DNA from: Vibrio sp. 99-70-13A1
Lineage (GTDB): Bacteria; Pseudomonadota; Gammaproteobacteria; Enterobacterales; Vibrionaceae
Length of the DNA stretch: 64,000 bases
Assembly: GCF_013114625.1 (NCBI RefSeq)
Contig: NZ_VTXD01000001.1
Location: 124,001 to 188,000 of the forward strand
Direction of reading: 5' to 3'
In this document: positions 40,810 through 49,359 of the stretch, piece by piece
Layout of the letters: every line of letters begins with the position of its first letter
Numbering within the stretch: the stretch's first letter is position 1
The notes under the pieces: model-generated
Seen by the model: the letters and a program-made list of their open reading frames with translations, nothing else
Told to the model about the DNA's origin: nothing
Databases searched by the model: none
Position numbers and translations under genes: made by a program

Positions 40810-41972
40810 TAGCCTGCCGCCATTTCTAGTTCACTCGCCATGTCTTGCGGGTTATTCATTTGCTGCACATACATACTTACGCCACCATAATTGGTTGAAC
40901 TGGTTTGATGATTCGCAATGCTTTTCGCGGCGCCACCTGGCTGAATTTGTGCGTAAGGTGTGGCACTTTTCACAGCCTTTGAACTCACTGGTGCGGTTTC
41001 CTCTTCACTGCCAAAACCGGGTAGCCAATCCACTAGCCCTTTCATGGTTTCCCAAATACCCGCTAACTTATCGGTGAACCAACTGAATACACTGCCAAAG
41101 ATGTTGCGCATCGAGTCCGCCATTTGCCCAATGAAGGCAAAACCACTGGTATCGGTAAAGCCACTCATCACCCATTGCCAACCTGCTTTGATGAACTCAA
41201 ACATGGCTCTAAATGGCATGGTGATTAATGTGATGGCGCCTTCTAAGACTTGGAACCAGGTTGTGTCGCCAAACGAAGCTTTCAGATCATCCCAGTAATA
41301 AATCAGTGCACCGACAGCGGCGACGGCGGCAATCACTGCGCCCACAATCAAAATGATTGGGTTGGCGGCTATCGCAATATTGGCAGCAAGCATTGCCACA
41401 CGCAGTGCGCCCATGCCTTTGGTGAGTAAGAAGTTCACCCCTGCAAACAGCTTCATGGTGATCATATAAGTCGCCATGACTTGTTTGCTTATGCCCATCA
41501 TGAGAGTAAAGGCACCACCTGCCGCGACTGCGCCTAAAATGGCGACGGCAGCAAAACCAATGTATTTAGTGACCTCAGGAAAAAGTTGAGTCCATTCAAT
41601 CAGAGTGGTCGCGCCATCCGCCATACCGCCCACCACTGGCAAGATGGCAGGTAAAAGAACCGCACCAAATGCCGCGCTTATGGCAAATATGCCTTGTTCT
41701 AGCCGTTCCCATTGGTCGGTCATTGCACCAGCCATTTTTTCAGCTACATCGAGCCCTTGAACTTTTCCTAGTTCATTAATTGAGCTAGCAAGCCCATCCG
41801 TGTTTTGCATCAACAGTTGGATCATGGCGGTGGCTTCTTGTGTGCCAAACGCCTTGCTCAATTCTGCCGCTTCCGCCACGGATATGGTTTCACCGTAACG
41901 CCCTTTAATTTGGTTCAAGATATCGACCATTGGCAGCATTTGACCTTGGGCATCAGTAAACTGCATATTCAA
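40809..41972 (-). CDS. Tail tape measure protein, C-terminal part (separated by frameshift)
   Basis: 387 codons readable from a TTG at 41972. The text starts inside a conserved TMP region (LNMQFTDAQGQMLPMVDILNQIKGRYG), then hydrophobic helices (AVAILGAVAAGGAFTLMMG, IILIVGAVIAAVAAVGALIYYWDD) typical of tape measures that insert into the host membrane. It is in the -1 frame relative to the N-terminal part. Rejoining both frames near 41998-42003 restores the usual AFLSGTAKAQEALNMQ continuation, so this is not an independent gene. Confidence 0.75.
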   Translation of the reverse strand: MNMQFTDAQGQMLPMVDILNQIKGRYGETISVAEAAELSKAFGTQEATAMIQLLMQNTDGLASSINELGKVQGLDVAEKMAGAMTDQWERLEQGIFAISAAFGAVLLPAILPVVGGMADGATTLIEWTQLFPEVTKYIGFAAVAILGAVAAGGAFTLMMGISKQVMATYMITMKLFAGVNFLLTKGMGALRVAMLAANIAIAANPIILIVGAVIAAVAAVGALIYYWDDLKASFGDTTWFQVLEGAITLITMPFRAMFEFIKAGWQWVMSGFTDTSGFAFIGQMADSMRNIFGSVFSWFTDKLAGIWETMKGLVDWLPGFGSEEETAPVSSKAVKSATPYAQIQPGGAAKSIANHQTSSTNYGGVSMYVQQMNNPQDMASELEMAAG

Positions 41973-42700
41973 GGCTTCTTGTGCTTTGGCGGTACCGCTA
42001 AGAACGCGCGATATTTGGTACCGGCTTCACTGCCACTCATGGTGGATTGCAAGGTACCCAGAATCGCCATTTGTTCCGTCATACCCACACCCACAGAGGT
42101 AGCCGCAGCCCCTACAGAAGTGAATGCCGAAGACATCCCATCACCTGTGGTCTTAAACATTTGCACTGCTCTTGCAGTTTGACCACCCAACATATTCACC
42201 CAATCCGCCTTACCCATTTGGTTGGCTGAACTTTGGAAAATGCCGTACATGGTGCCAACATAATTGGTAATGGTTGACGTATCCGCTTTAGTGGCGGCAG
42301 CAAGCACACCCGACGCGCGGGTAAACTCAGAAAGCTCATTACCGCCTAAGCCTGAAATAGCCGATTGGATATCATAAGAAGCCGCTACAAAATCTGAGGC
42401 TGACTTCCCGTAATCCACTGCAAATTCAAGTGCGGTATCGCTTAGTTGTTGCAACTGTTCATCCGCCACGCCTAGCGATTTCACTTCACCCAATGCTCTG
42501 TCCATTTCAATAGCTGGCATCAAGGCTTTTTGCAGAGCAAAACCAGCACCCACCATGCCAGCCGCACCCGTCACCATGGTTTGTGTACCTTGGCGATAAG
42601 TGTTGGTGACATCGGTCATTTGTCGTTGAATATTGCCCAGAGGTTTCGAAATCTGGTCAATCAATCCAACTTGAAATTTGAGTGAATCGGGTAGCATCAA
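41969..42700 (-). CDS. Tail tape measure protein, N-terminal part (frameshifted)
   Basis: 243-aa N-terminal fragment of a TP901-type/P2 gpT-like tape measure. PDSLKFQVGLIDQISKPLGN, VVTGAAG-like glycine regions and EMDRALGEVKSLGV are family-typical. After TKYRAFL the frame shifts and ends in 9 non-homologous residues and TGA. One missing base near 41998-42003 explains it; no -1 slippery heptamer is present there. The tail is probably not made unless the shift is a sequencing error. Confidence 0.75.
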   Translation of the reverse strand: MMLPDSLKFQVGLIDQISKPLGNIQRQMTDVTNTYRQGTQTMVTGAAGMVGAGFALQKALMPAIEMDRALGEVKSLGVADEQLQQLSDTALEFAVDYGKSASDFVAASYDIQSAISGLGGNELSEFTRASGVLAAATKADTSTITNYVGTMYGIFQSSANQMGKADWVNMLGGQTARAVQMFKTTGDGMSSAFTSVGAAATSVGVGMTEQMAILGTLQSTMSGSEAGTKYRAFLAVPPKHKKP

Positions 42701-42737
42701 GCATTCTCTATTTAGGGTGCTGATTCATACTTAGCGG

Positions 42738-43186
42738 CTAACCACTAAAGGCTTTGGCGACACCGTTAGCCGTAACGGCTTGCAGGTTTTCCCAGTGGTC
42801 TTTCTCTATCCAAATGGCATAAGCCAGGTTTTGGTCAGTATCTGGTTCATGGGGTAACCACTTTCGTCGCCACGCATACATTTTTTGCCTGTCGCTGCTA
42901 TCTACTGCCGCGACAAGCGCATCTATTTTTTTACTGAGATAGACAGCTTAGGTGTGTACTCTTTTAGTACTGCGCCATAAATCTGCGTGGCGGCACCTGC
43001 GTTATCTTGGGTAATTTCACGCAGTGCGTCTTTTGAACCTTCGGTCACACAGCTCATTAAGAAGTTATGGGCGGCGCTACTGACATCACCTTGCATGGTG
43101 GTGTTTTGCGCATCGTCGTATTCGGCTGGCGTTGGGTTGAATTCAAGGTCAACTGCGCCAACGGTTAAGATAATTGCTTTTGTCAT
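42738..43186 (-). CDS. Tail assembly chaperone, -1 frameshift product
   Basis: A -1 slip on the heptamer A-AAA-AAA (42926-42932), directly before the zero-frame TAG, joins the 87-aa chaperone to a 62-codon extension ending at 42738-42740. The product is about 149 aa. The extension (WRRKWLPHEPDTDQNLAYAIWIEKDHWE) has sensible composition and fills the gap ahead of the tape-measure gene. This is the position where P2 E/E' and lambda G/GT use programmed frameshifting. Confidence 0.75.
42923..43186 (-). CDS. Phage tail assembly chaperone (zero-frame product)
   Basis: 87-aa protein (KAIILTVGAVDLEFNPTPAEYDD ... HNFLMSCVTEGSKDALRE) typical of short tail-assembly chaperones encoded between tube and tape-measure genes. 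Ends SVKK-stop; the preceding seven A allow a -1 frameshift into a longer form. Its start overlaps the upstream coiled-coil gene by 4 bp. Confidence 0.75.
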   Translation of the reverse strand: MTKAIILTVGAVDLEFNPTPAEYDDAQNTTMQGDVSSAAHNFLMSCVTEGSKDALREITQDNAGAATQIYGAVLKEYTPKLSISVKK

Positions 43187-43419
43187 GCTGCTTCTCGCTT
43201 CAATGATTCGTAAATTCGGGTGAGTCCGGTTTCTAATTGACGCTCTAATCGTTCGAAACCATCTTTCACTTCTTCTTTGGTTGCGTAGCTTTCTGCTACA
43301 TGGGTTTTATAGTCGGCAAGCTCTTTCGAGAGAGAAAACAGCTTGCCGATCAGTGCTCCGGTTAACATCACCAACAAAGTGGCAAGGGCAACCAGTGCAG
43401 ATAACCAAGTCGGGTCCAT
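43183..43419 (-). CDS. Small membrane-anchored coiled-coil protein (lysis region)
   Basis: 78-aa protein with one N-terminal TM (WLSALVALATLLVMLTGALIG) and a charged coiled-coil tail (KEEVKDGFERLERQLETGLTRIYESLKRE). This topology resembles XhlA-like lysis proteins or an inner-membrane spanin-type protein, but no family is certain. It lies between the DUF5675/holin-like genes and the tail chaperone. Confidence 0.55.
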   Translation of the reverse strand: MDPTWLSALVALATLLVMLTGALIGKLFSLSKELADYKTHVAESYATKEEVKDGFERLERQLETGLTRIYESLKREAA

Positions 43420-43421
43420 CG

Positions 43422-43652
43422 CTATTCCTTCTGAGGAATTTCCTTCAAGCGTTTGCCTTGAAGTGATGCAATAACATCGTCAACCGTATTTTGAAGAACA
43501 TCATTTGTGCTCAGACCTTTTAAAGTCTCTAAGCCCCAAACCACCAAGCGAGTAGCAAAGCGTTCAAGAATGATTTTCCAGCCGATTTGAAAGAACAGAC
43601 CTTTCAGTACTTCCAGTAAGGTTTTGCCAATAATTCCAGTGAGGAATCCCAT
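43422..43652 (-). CDS. Small hydrophobic phage protein, possible holin
   Basis: 76-aa protein with amphipathic/hydrophobic N-terminal half (FLTGIIGKTLLEVLKGLFFQIGWKIILERF) and polar C-terminus. Its position beside the DUF5675 gene suggests the lysis cassette. A holin role is only a possibility; the family is not recognised. Confidence 0.45.
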   Translation of the reverse strand: MGFLTGIIGKTLLEVLKGLFFQIGWKIILERFATRLVVWGLETLKGLSTNDVLQNTVDDVIASLQGKRLKEIPQKE

Positions 43653-43656
43653 AGTA

Positions 43657-44079
43657 TTAATCCTTTAAAATAGTGAGTTTTGCCGTTTCGCCATTAAGCT
43701 CTGCCATCAACGCTTTGAAAGCATGACCAGAATTCATAACAGCCCATTCATTACCTACGAAACCAAAGTCAACACCTGGCGCTAGACACCCTTGCAGATC
43801 ACTCGGCTTATTTGCCTTATGAATCAGCACATGTGTTCGAAGACTTGGTCCGTGACGGGTTACGCCTAACATTGGCTCTTCTACTGCGTAACAGTTGCCA
43901 AAACGGGGTGATTCATGTGGTAAAAGGTCGTAAGTGCCTTCAACAATGCAAGATTCACTTGGCTTGTTGTTGAGCATTGGACGTTCAACCATGCAACATA
44001 CTTTTGAACCATCAGGGCGATAGAGATACGAATAAGTGCCATGTTCAAAGTAACGGCGTTTCATCAAGTAATGTTTCAT
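43657..44079 (-). CDS. DUF5675 phage protein (lysis-associated)
   Basis: 140-aa protein matching DUF5675: VERPMLNNKPSESCIVEGTYDLLPHESPRFG, then HVLIHKANKPSDLQGCLAPG, the IH...GC pattern reminiscent of a YkuD-like catalytic His/Cys pair. DUF5675 genes are common in phage lysis regions, and a cell-wall role is plausible but unproven. It overlaps the upstream zinc-finger gene by 4 bp. Confidence 0.65.
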   Translation of the reverse strand: MKHYLMKRRYFEHGTYSYLYRPDGSKVCCMVERPMLNNKPSESCIVEGTYDLLPHESPRFGNCYAVEEPMLGVTRHGPSLRTHVLIHKANKPSDLQGCLAPGVDFGFVGNEWAVMNSGHAFKALMAELNGETAKLTILKD

Positions 44080-44297
44080 CGCTTCATTTTCTCCAAGTCA
44101 CTTTGGCATTGGGTGCAGTATTGGCATCCTGTTACTTGCTGGCGGCGTTCTTCAGGTATTGGGTCGCCACACTCGCCGCATTCTTGTGCGCTTTTCCGTT
44201 GTTCATTTTGCTTAGCCCTTGCCAGGTGGTTGGCAAGCGCCACTTCTGTGAATTGGGTTTCAAGGCCACTGGCATGGTCGATAACATCAGACATCAT
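44076..44297 (-). CDS. TraR/DksA-type C4 zinc-finger protein
   Basis: 73-aa protein. A helical N-terminus leads to the C4 finger CGECGDPIPEERRQQVTGCQYCTQCQ, the TraR/DksA pattern. Such phage TraR proteins bind RNA polymerase in its secondary channel and modulate transcription without ppGpp. Two adjacent ATGs (44297, 44294) are possible starts. Confidence 0.85.
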   Translation of the reverse strand: MMSDVIDHASGLETQFTEVALANHLARAKQNEQRKSAQECGECGDPIPEERRQQVTGCQYCTQCQSDLEKMKR

Positions 44298-44320
44298 GTC
44301 CCCTATCTATTGAGCAAAAG

Positions 44321-44776
44321 TTACTGAACCAAGTCTTCGGTTTCATCTGGGCGCAAGTAAGGAACGCCGTTGATATTCACAAAGTCAGGGCTTGTCACTT
44401 CGAACGGCAGCTTATGAACTAATGCGCTACCACCATTTGAATCGGCATCGAGCAAATCAGAGATTTTGATACGACAACCGAAGGCTTCAATTTTCAGCTC
44501 GTCTTTATCAATCTTGCCGTAGAACATCGCATCGAAAGCTGGCATGCCGCGCCATGAACCGGCTTGTTTTGCTGCTTTGCTCAATTGGTTGAACTGCTGC
44601 GTGGTGAGTTCCATTTCACCACTTGCTTCTACATCACCATCGACATAACCATCGGGCACACCAGAGGTTTTATTGACGGCAGAATTATCCGTAATAGACA
44701 GGCTGACTTTTTGCGCTTTTAGCTTGTAGTCGCCCATTGCAAAGTGCATGTTCTTGCCAGAAATACGCGTACTCAT
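44321..44776 (-). CDS. DUF2597 tail tube protein
   Basis: 151-aa protein of the DUF2597 family (ISGKNMHFAMGDYKLKAQKVSLSITDNSAV; VPDGYVDGDVEASGEMELTTQQFNQL in parts), placed just after the sheath gene as P2 gpFII is. It likely forms the tail tube. Confidence 0.75.
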   Translation of the reverse strand: MSTRISGKNMHFAMGDYKLKAQKVSLSITDNSAVNKTSGVPDGYVDGDVEASGEMELTTQQFNQLSKAAKQAGSWRGMPAFDAMFYGKIDKDELKIEAFGCRIKISDLLDADSNGGSALVHKLPFEVTSPDFVNINGVPYLRPDETEDLVQ

Positions 44777-44779
44777 TGG

Positions 44780-45916
44780 TTACGCCTCCGCATCTGCAGG
44801 GTTAGATAGGTCAAGCCCAATGTTCACAACAATGTGTTTCGGGCAGTTATGAGGGCGAACCATTAAGCCAATGTTGACTTTGGTCTTGGTTATCCACTGA
44901 ATCGACACGTCTTCATCGCGTGGTGCCATGATTTCACCAGGGAACGGAATGCCACCTATCTCGGTGGTTTTCGACATATCACGCATGTCTTTGCTGAAGT
45001 AAGTACGGTTGAGTTCAATGCTTGGCGGTGTCGAGTTTAGGATTCGGTCGGCAACGCGGCGAATCGCTTTAATGCGCACACGACGGTTAAGTTTGTGAAC
45101 AGGGCGAACGTATTCAAGGTATTGATAATCTCCGCCTTTGGCTTCAAGCGTGGTCGCGTCTGTCCAGTAAATGCCTTCCATATCCGCATACCATTGCGGA
45201 AGTGAATAACGTGCATCGGCTAACGCTGAAATGGTGCTCATTTCCAGTGGGTTGCCTGCGCTATCCACTGGCATTTCACCAAGACCTAATAGGCTACCCG
45301 TCGCCACTCGCATTGGGCTATCAGCTACCGTCACTGCGCGGTCACATAAGCGACCACCAAGCACACCCACGTTATTGCCGTTAAGCTGTGGCACTGGTGT
45401 CACCATATTGGCAGACACATCTTTCACTAGAGCTAGCATGGCGGTTTCATAATCCGACCACGTTTGACCACTCTCTCCATCAACACCGGCATCAATGCCA
45501 GCACAAGCAACAAGGAAAAATACCCAGCGGCCAAGTTTGCTCGTAAGCTCTGTTGCTTTATCTTGCATCGCAGTGAATTCGGCTTTGTCTGTCACAGCAT
45601 CAACAATACAAACGCCTTCAAACGAGTCAGTACGGTTGGCAATGTCTACGGCTTCTTGCCAAGTGGCATCCGCCGCTAAACCGAAAATGCCAGCCGTCCA
45701 GTTTTGTTTGCCATTTAGCTGCGCCGCTTTGACGTTTGCGCCTAGCGCATCATCTGCCACCACTTCATCAAGGTTGGTCATGTTGTTTACACGTGTAACC
45801 TTGCCTTGCAGTTCGGCTTTATCGGTGCGCCCGATGTAGATCAGGTGGCGTTCAATTTCTGGAATCCCGCCTTGCCCTAAATTGAGGTTGTTGACCTCTA
45901 CCTTTCCGGTTGCCAT
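44780..45916 (-). CDS. DUF2586 tail sheath protein
   Basis: 378-aa contractile sheath protein of the DUF2586 family, as in K139-like phages. Recognised by GKVEVNNLNLGQGGIPEIERH at the N-terminus and YWTDATTLEAKGGDYQYLEYVRPVHKLNRRVR in the C-terminal half (typical 'time zero/core' sheath part). The gene is followed within 3 bp by the tube gene. Confidence 0.8.
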   Translation of the reverse strand: MATGKVEVNNLNLGQGGIPEIERHLIYIGRTDKAELQGKVTRVNNMTNLDEVVADDALGANVKAAQLNGKQNWTAGIFGLAADATWQEAVDIANRTDSFEGVCIVDAVTDKAEFTAMQDKATELTSKLGRWVFFLVACAGIDAGVDGESGQTWSDYETAMLALVKDVSANMVTPVPQLNGNNVGVLGGRLCDRAVTVADSPMRVATGSLLGLGEMPVDSAGNPLEMSTISALADARYSLPQWYADMEGIYWTDATTLEAKGGDYQYLEYVRPVHKLNRRVRIKAIRRVADRILNSTPPSIELNRTYFSKDMRDMSKTTEIGGIPFPGEIMAPRDEDVSIQWITKTKVNIGLMVRPHNCPKHIVVNIGLDLSNPADAEA

Positions 45917-45931
45917 TGGTTGTTTCCTCGC

Positions 45932-46588
45932 TTATGTTCGCTTCTTAGCCTTCTCAAGTATTTGTATGAGCTGGCGGGTGACTTCGCGTTCTTTACTGCC
46001 TAATATCTGGCGTTCTGCTAATGGGATATCCCAAGCGGACATACTGGGCTGATTACTCAGTTCTCGGATAATTTGCCCCGCTTGACCATGGGTTACGGTT
46101 TCCATTAATAAGCGCAGGCTTGGCTTTTTCCGCCCTTTACCGCTTTTTCTCGCGACTGTGTAACCGAGTTCCCTTAGCTTTCTCGCTTGCCCTTTTGAAC
46201 AAGGCGCTGAATAGTTAGGTGTTCCCCACCGCTTTTGCATTTGCCGCTTGGTCATTTTTTGCTTTTGACCAAGGTGATGCCTTGCTGCAATTTTTGCGGT
46301 GAGCTTATTGTTCCAAGTTAGGTCGAGCATGTTGGCGTTTCTTACATAAGGGGTTAACCCTTTCGCCATACGGCGCATCACTTTGCCGCGCTTCTTCCCT
46401 TTTCTGGGTGCTAATGCTTGCCCACTAACATCCTTTTGCTGCCTGATTCGTTTGCGAGTATTGGCGGTTTCCCAACGACCTAATGTTTTAAGAATCCAAA
46501 TTCGTTTTTTGGGTGGAAGGGCTAACATGGCAAGCTTTTCTTGCATGTTGAGCACATCCCTTTTATTAACGCTAACCGTCGGTTTCAT
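45932..46588 (-). CDS. Phage virion morphogenesis / tail completion protein (gpS-like)
   Basis: 218-aa strongly basic protein. WILKTLGRWETANTRKRIRQQKDVSGQALAPRK, the pattern of the gpS family, which completes tails before head joining. It overlaps the upstream gpR-like gene by 17 bp. Confidence 0.75.
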   Translation of the reverse strand: MKPTVSVNKRDVLNMQEKLAMLALPPKKRIWILKTLGRWETANTRKRIRQQKDVSGQALAPRKGKKRGKVMRRMAKGLTPYVRNANMLDLTWNNKLTAKIAARHHLGQKQKMTKRQMQKRWGTPNYSAPCSKGQARKLRELGYTVARKSGKGRKKPSLRLLMETVTHGQAGQIIRELSNQPSMSAWDIPLAERQILGSKEREVTRQLIQILEKAKKRT

Positions 46589-47066
46589 TCACCAACTCCG
46601 CTTCTTCTGCGGTGTAAATCTCTACGGCTTGAACTCGGTATTTGATGCCACGCCAAGTAATCATTCCCGCTTCTGGGTCTGGCACTAGCTCAATGGGTTC
46701 CATCAACTCAAGCTCTATTCCAACATCAGCCACTTCACTGCTGATCACATCAACTGAAAGCGTTGGGTCTTCAAGTTCTTGTTCGTTTCGGTCTTCTTCA
46801 TGGTCACTTAACCAACAAGCAACCAGTGCCAATAAACAACGCGGGTCTAATAACTGGTGAGGAAATTCCTCAACCGAAATCACCGCGTTGTACTTCCAGT
46901 AACACGCGATATAGCCATTATTTCCACGGTCTTCACCACTTGGCACAATTGAGCCGTTCTCTTGCCAAGCATCAATTTTGTTATCCAATACATTGCTGTT
47001 TAGGTGGCTAACGATGTAATCCGTTAAGTGCTCAAGCTTGGTTTTGTTGTAAACCGTTTCGCTCAT
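46572..47066 (-). CDS. Tail completion protein R-like
   Basis: 164-aa acidic protein placed between head completion (L) and gpS-like genes, the place of P2 gpR. HLTDYIVSHLNSNVLDNKIDAW and LLALVACWLSDHEEDR are consistent with that family. Overlaps both neighbours by a few bases. Confidence 0.65.
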   Translation of the reverse strand: MSETVYNKTKLEHLTDYIVSHLNSNVLDNKIDAWQENGSIVPSGEDRGNNGYIACYWKYNAVISVEEFPHQLLDPRCLLALVACWLSDHEEDRNEQELEDPTLSVDVISSEVADVGIELELMEPIELVPDPEAGMITWRGIKYRVQAVEIYTAEEAELVNETDG

Positions 47067-47482
47067 ATCGAACTAATCCCATTGGCACTACGACCAAGTA
47101 ACAAACGCACATCTTTATTACTTTGGGTGGTGAAACGTGCCTCTTGTTCTGGTTCATCTGTTGCGACACTTTCGCCTTCTTTTCGGCGGTCTTGCGTGGC
47201 GAATTCTTTTAATAGGTCAGCATGAGCCAAACCATAAACCGCGCGTTTATAAACGGCTGTTTTTGCTGCACCTAGCACTGGCGGGTTGCCATCGACCAAC
47301 AGGCTTTCAAGTCGCTGCTGAATATTCAAAGCAGCAATGCTTACGGCTGCAGCCATAGAATCGTTATCAAAGGTGTGGGGAATACGGCGCAATTGACGAA
47401 ATTCATCGGTTGAGAAATCCGGCCAACCTTCACCTAGTAAGGCGGTATTTGATGCGCTGTTAACTTTTCCACCAAAGCTCAT
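47063..47482 (-). CDS. Head completion/stabilisation protein (gpL-like)
   Basis: 139-aa protein. WPDFSTDEFRQLRRIPHTFDNDSMAAAVSIAALNIQQRLE (in parts) and YKRAVYGLAHADLLKEFATQDRRKEGE match the P2 gpL family, which caps filled heads. A 137-bp gap to the small terminase gene contains a TTTAGTC/GACTAAA hairpin. Confidence 0.78.
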   Translation of the reverse strand: MSFGGKVNSASNTALLGEGWPDFSTDEFRQLRRIPHTFDNDSMAAAVSIAALNIQQRLESLLVDGNPPVLGAAKTAVYKRAVYGLAHADLLKEFATQDRRKEGESVATDEPEQEARFTTQSNKDVRLLLGRSANGISSI

Positions 47483-47619
47483 TTCGATTCCTTGCTTTTC
47501 AATTACGAAATAGGTGCGCCTCTAGCCACTGGGTCAACGAGTCACAATGAGCGTTTGCTATTGCACTCTTGCCAGCCGAGGCGCGGTGGCGTAGGAGTCT
47601 TTGTTTTAGTCGTTACTGA

Positions 47620-48336
47620 CTAAAGATTCTTGCCATCTTTAATGGCACGAATGCGTTGTTCGATTTTCTTTACTTGGGTACCCACACCCACTTTCGGGTG
47701 CTTATTGTGAGCGTGTTGAAGCAGAGCCAAAGCCTTTTCCAACGTTTCCAAATTGCCGATTGCTGTCGCTTGCGGTTGACCTTCTTCATTTCGAATCAGG
47801 TATAAACCTGCGAACTTGTACCACTTGGCGTGAACCTTCTCGTGTAAACGCCACTCTTTCTCTAATTTCTCAAACACCTTTGAAAAATAAGGTTCAATTG
47901 AGTTGCCACGTTCTGATTCACGTTCGACCCATGTGAACACTTCATCTGCACAGATAGTCGGCCAATCACGGCGGAAACCTTCAGGTGGTGGCAAGTCGAG
48001 TTCAATTGCCTTTAAGCACCACTCAATTGCAGTATCGATTTCTTTAATATCGAATAACCAAATCAGTAAATTACTGAAAATTGGGTTTTCGAACTGCTCA
48101 CCACTTTCTAAGTAGTTTTGAACATACGGTTTGTATTTCGGGACTAAGACATTGCGCTTATGCTCGACACGATCAGCAATCGCATTGAAAGAGCGTAAAT
48201 ACTTGCGGTCTTCTTCGAAATCAATCAGCTTGATGTGCAAGCTATTGGTGTCCACACCAGAAGTAACTTCTGGCGCAGATTGGTTAGCTTGCATTTCAAG
48301 TAATTGCTTCCGCTGTTTTGCTAATGGGCTAACCAT
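47620..48336 (-). CDS. Terminase small subunit (gpM-like)
   Basis: 238-aa protein of the phage small-terminase (gpM) family. Basic N-terminal segment (SPLAKQRKQLLEMQA), FENPIFSNLLIWLFDIKEIDTAIEWCLKAIELDLPPPEGF and C-terminal LLQHAHNKHPKVGVGTQVKKIEQRI. It recognises cos DNA and works with the large subunit at 50399-52180. Confidence 0.85.
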   Translation of the reverse strand: MVSPLAKQRKQLLEMQANQSAPEVTSGVDTNSLHIKLIDFEEDRKYLRSFNAIADRVEHKRNVLVPKYKPYVQNYLESGEQFENPIFSNLLIWLFDIKEIDTAIEWCLKAIELDLPPPEGFRRDWPTICADEVFTWVERESERGNSIEPYFSKVFEKLEKEWRLHEKVHAKWYKFAGLYLIRNEEGQPQATAIGNLETLEKALALLQHAHNKHPKVGVGTQVKKIEQRIRAIKDGKNL

Positions 48337-48366
48337 TATTCACTCCATAAATCTACTGGTGCAGGA

Positions 48367-49359
48367 TCAAACAACAGTGACAGATTCAATAGCAGCAAAC
48401 TTTTTAAGGTTGCCCACTGCGTAACCTTCCATACGAATATGGTTAGATTCGAATCGTAGTTCGTCATCGTTGTTTTTCTGGCGGCGTTGCTGGGTATTGG
48501 CTTGCGTTAGAACTTGAAGGTTCTTGGTGTTCGTAATCCAAATCTGATCAGCAGGGAAAAACGGTGGTGTATAAGCCTTTTTACCTGCGATGGTTTTCGC
48601 TAGTGCTTGAGCGGCTTTGTGCTCTGTTGGTGAATTAGCCGCTTCAAGCAATCGGTGTTGTTCTGCAGCTACCAAATCCGAACCAACCAACACGACAAGA
48701 TCAGGGTCTTGGCGATGCTCTGGCGCAATAGTTGTATTGATGAGGTCTTGCGCCAACGAATCTAAGTTCTTATATGAATCAGCCGTAGCGCCTGTTGAAT
48801 CAAGCTTCGCAGATGCTAATACCTGGCTTGCTTTCTTCTCTTTAACAATGGTCAACCAACCTTTGTTAACATCTTGACCTAGTGGGTTTGCATCTGGGTC
48901 AGTTGGTGTAGCGATTGAAGTACCGTTAAAACCAACACGTAAAATATCTAAAGCAAAGATGCGAGAAATCGCATTAAGCATTAGTTTTAGCCATTCGCCT
49001 TTTTTGCCTGAGTTAGCCCATTGCGTCATGGTTTCCCACAAAAGGTGTGCACCAGAATCGGTTTTCGTCAACTCGTAGGTGTTACCACTTTGTCCCATTT
49101 CTCGGCTAAAGCGGCCTGATGACGTTCGACCAGTGGAAAGACCATCATTACCAACATCAACTACTTGACCTTTAATTTGCTGTACGGGCAGCAATGAGAT
49201 CATCCCAAGGAATTCGTGCGACTCTAGAATCGCTTGGCGAAGTGCCGTTTCCATTGGCGGTGTAATATTGAAAGTACCGTAAGGAACTTCTAGCCCTGCA
49301 GCTTGTGCTACTGAAAGGCTAAATTCAGCCAGATACTTAGTTGAAACAGCATTTAGCAT
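48367..49359 (-). CDS. Major capsid protein (gpN-like)
   Basis: 330-aa HK97-fold major capsid protein of the P2 gpN family: PPMETALRQAILESHEFLGMISLLPVQQIKGQVVDVGNDG near the N-terminus and PDLVVLVGSDLVAAEQHRLLE in the middle. It directly follows the scaffold gene (shared base at 49359), so expression is coupled. Confidence 0.88.
   Translation of the reverse strand: MLNAVSTKYLAEFSLSVAQAAGLEVPYGTFNITPPMETALRQAILESHEFLGMISLLPVQQIKGQVVDVGNDGLSTGRTSSGRFSREMGQSGNTYELTKTDSGAHLLWETMTQWANSGKKGEWLKLMLNAISRIFALDILRVGFNGTSIATPTDPDANPLGQDVNKGWLTIVKEKKASQVLASAKLDSTGATADSYKNLDSLAQDLINTTIAPEHRQDPDLVVLVGSDLVAAEQHRLLEAANSPTEHKAAQALAKTIAGKKAYTPPFFPADQIWITNTKNLQVLTQANTQQRRQKNNDDELRFESNHIRMEGYAVGNLKKFAAIESVTVV

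Noticed and set aside
41969..42010. Programmed frameshift in the tape measure
   Set aside because: No slippery heptamer at the site, and tape measures are not known to need one; a mutation or read error is simpler.
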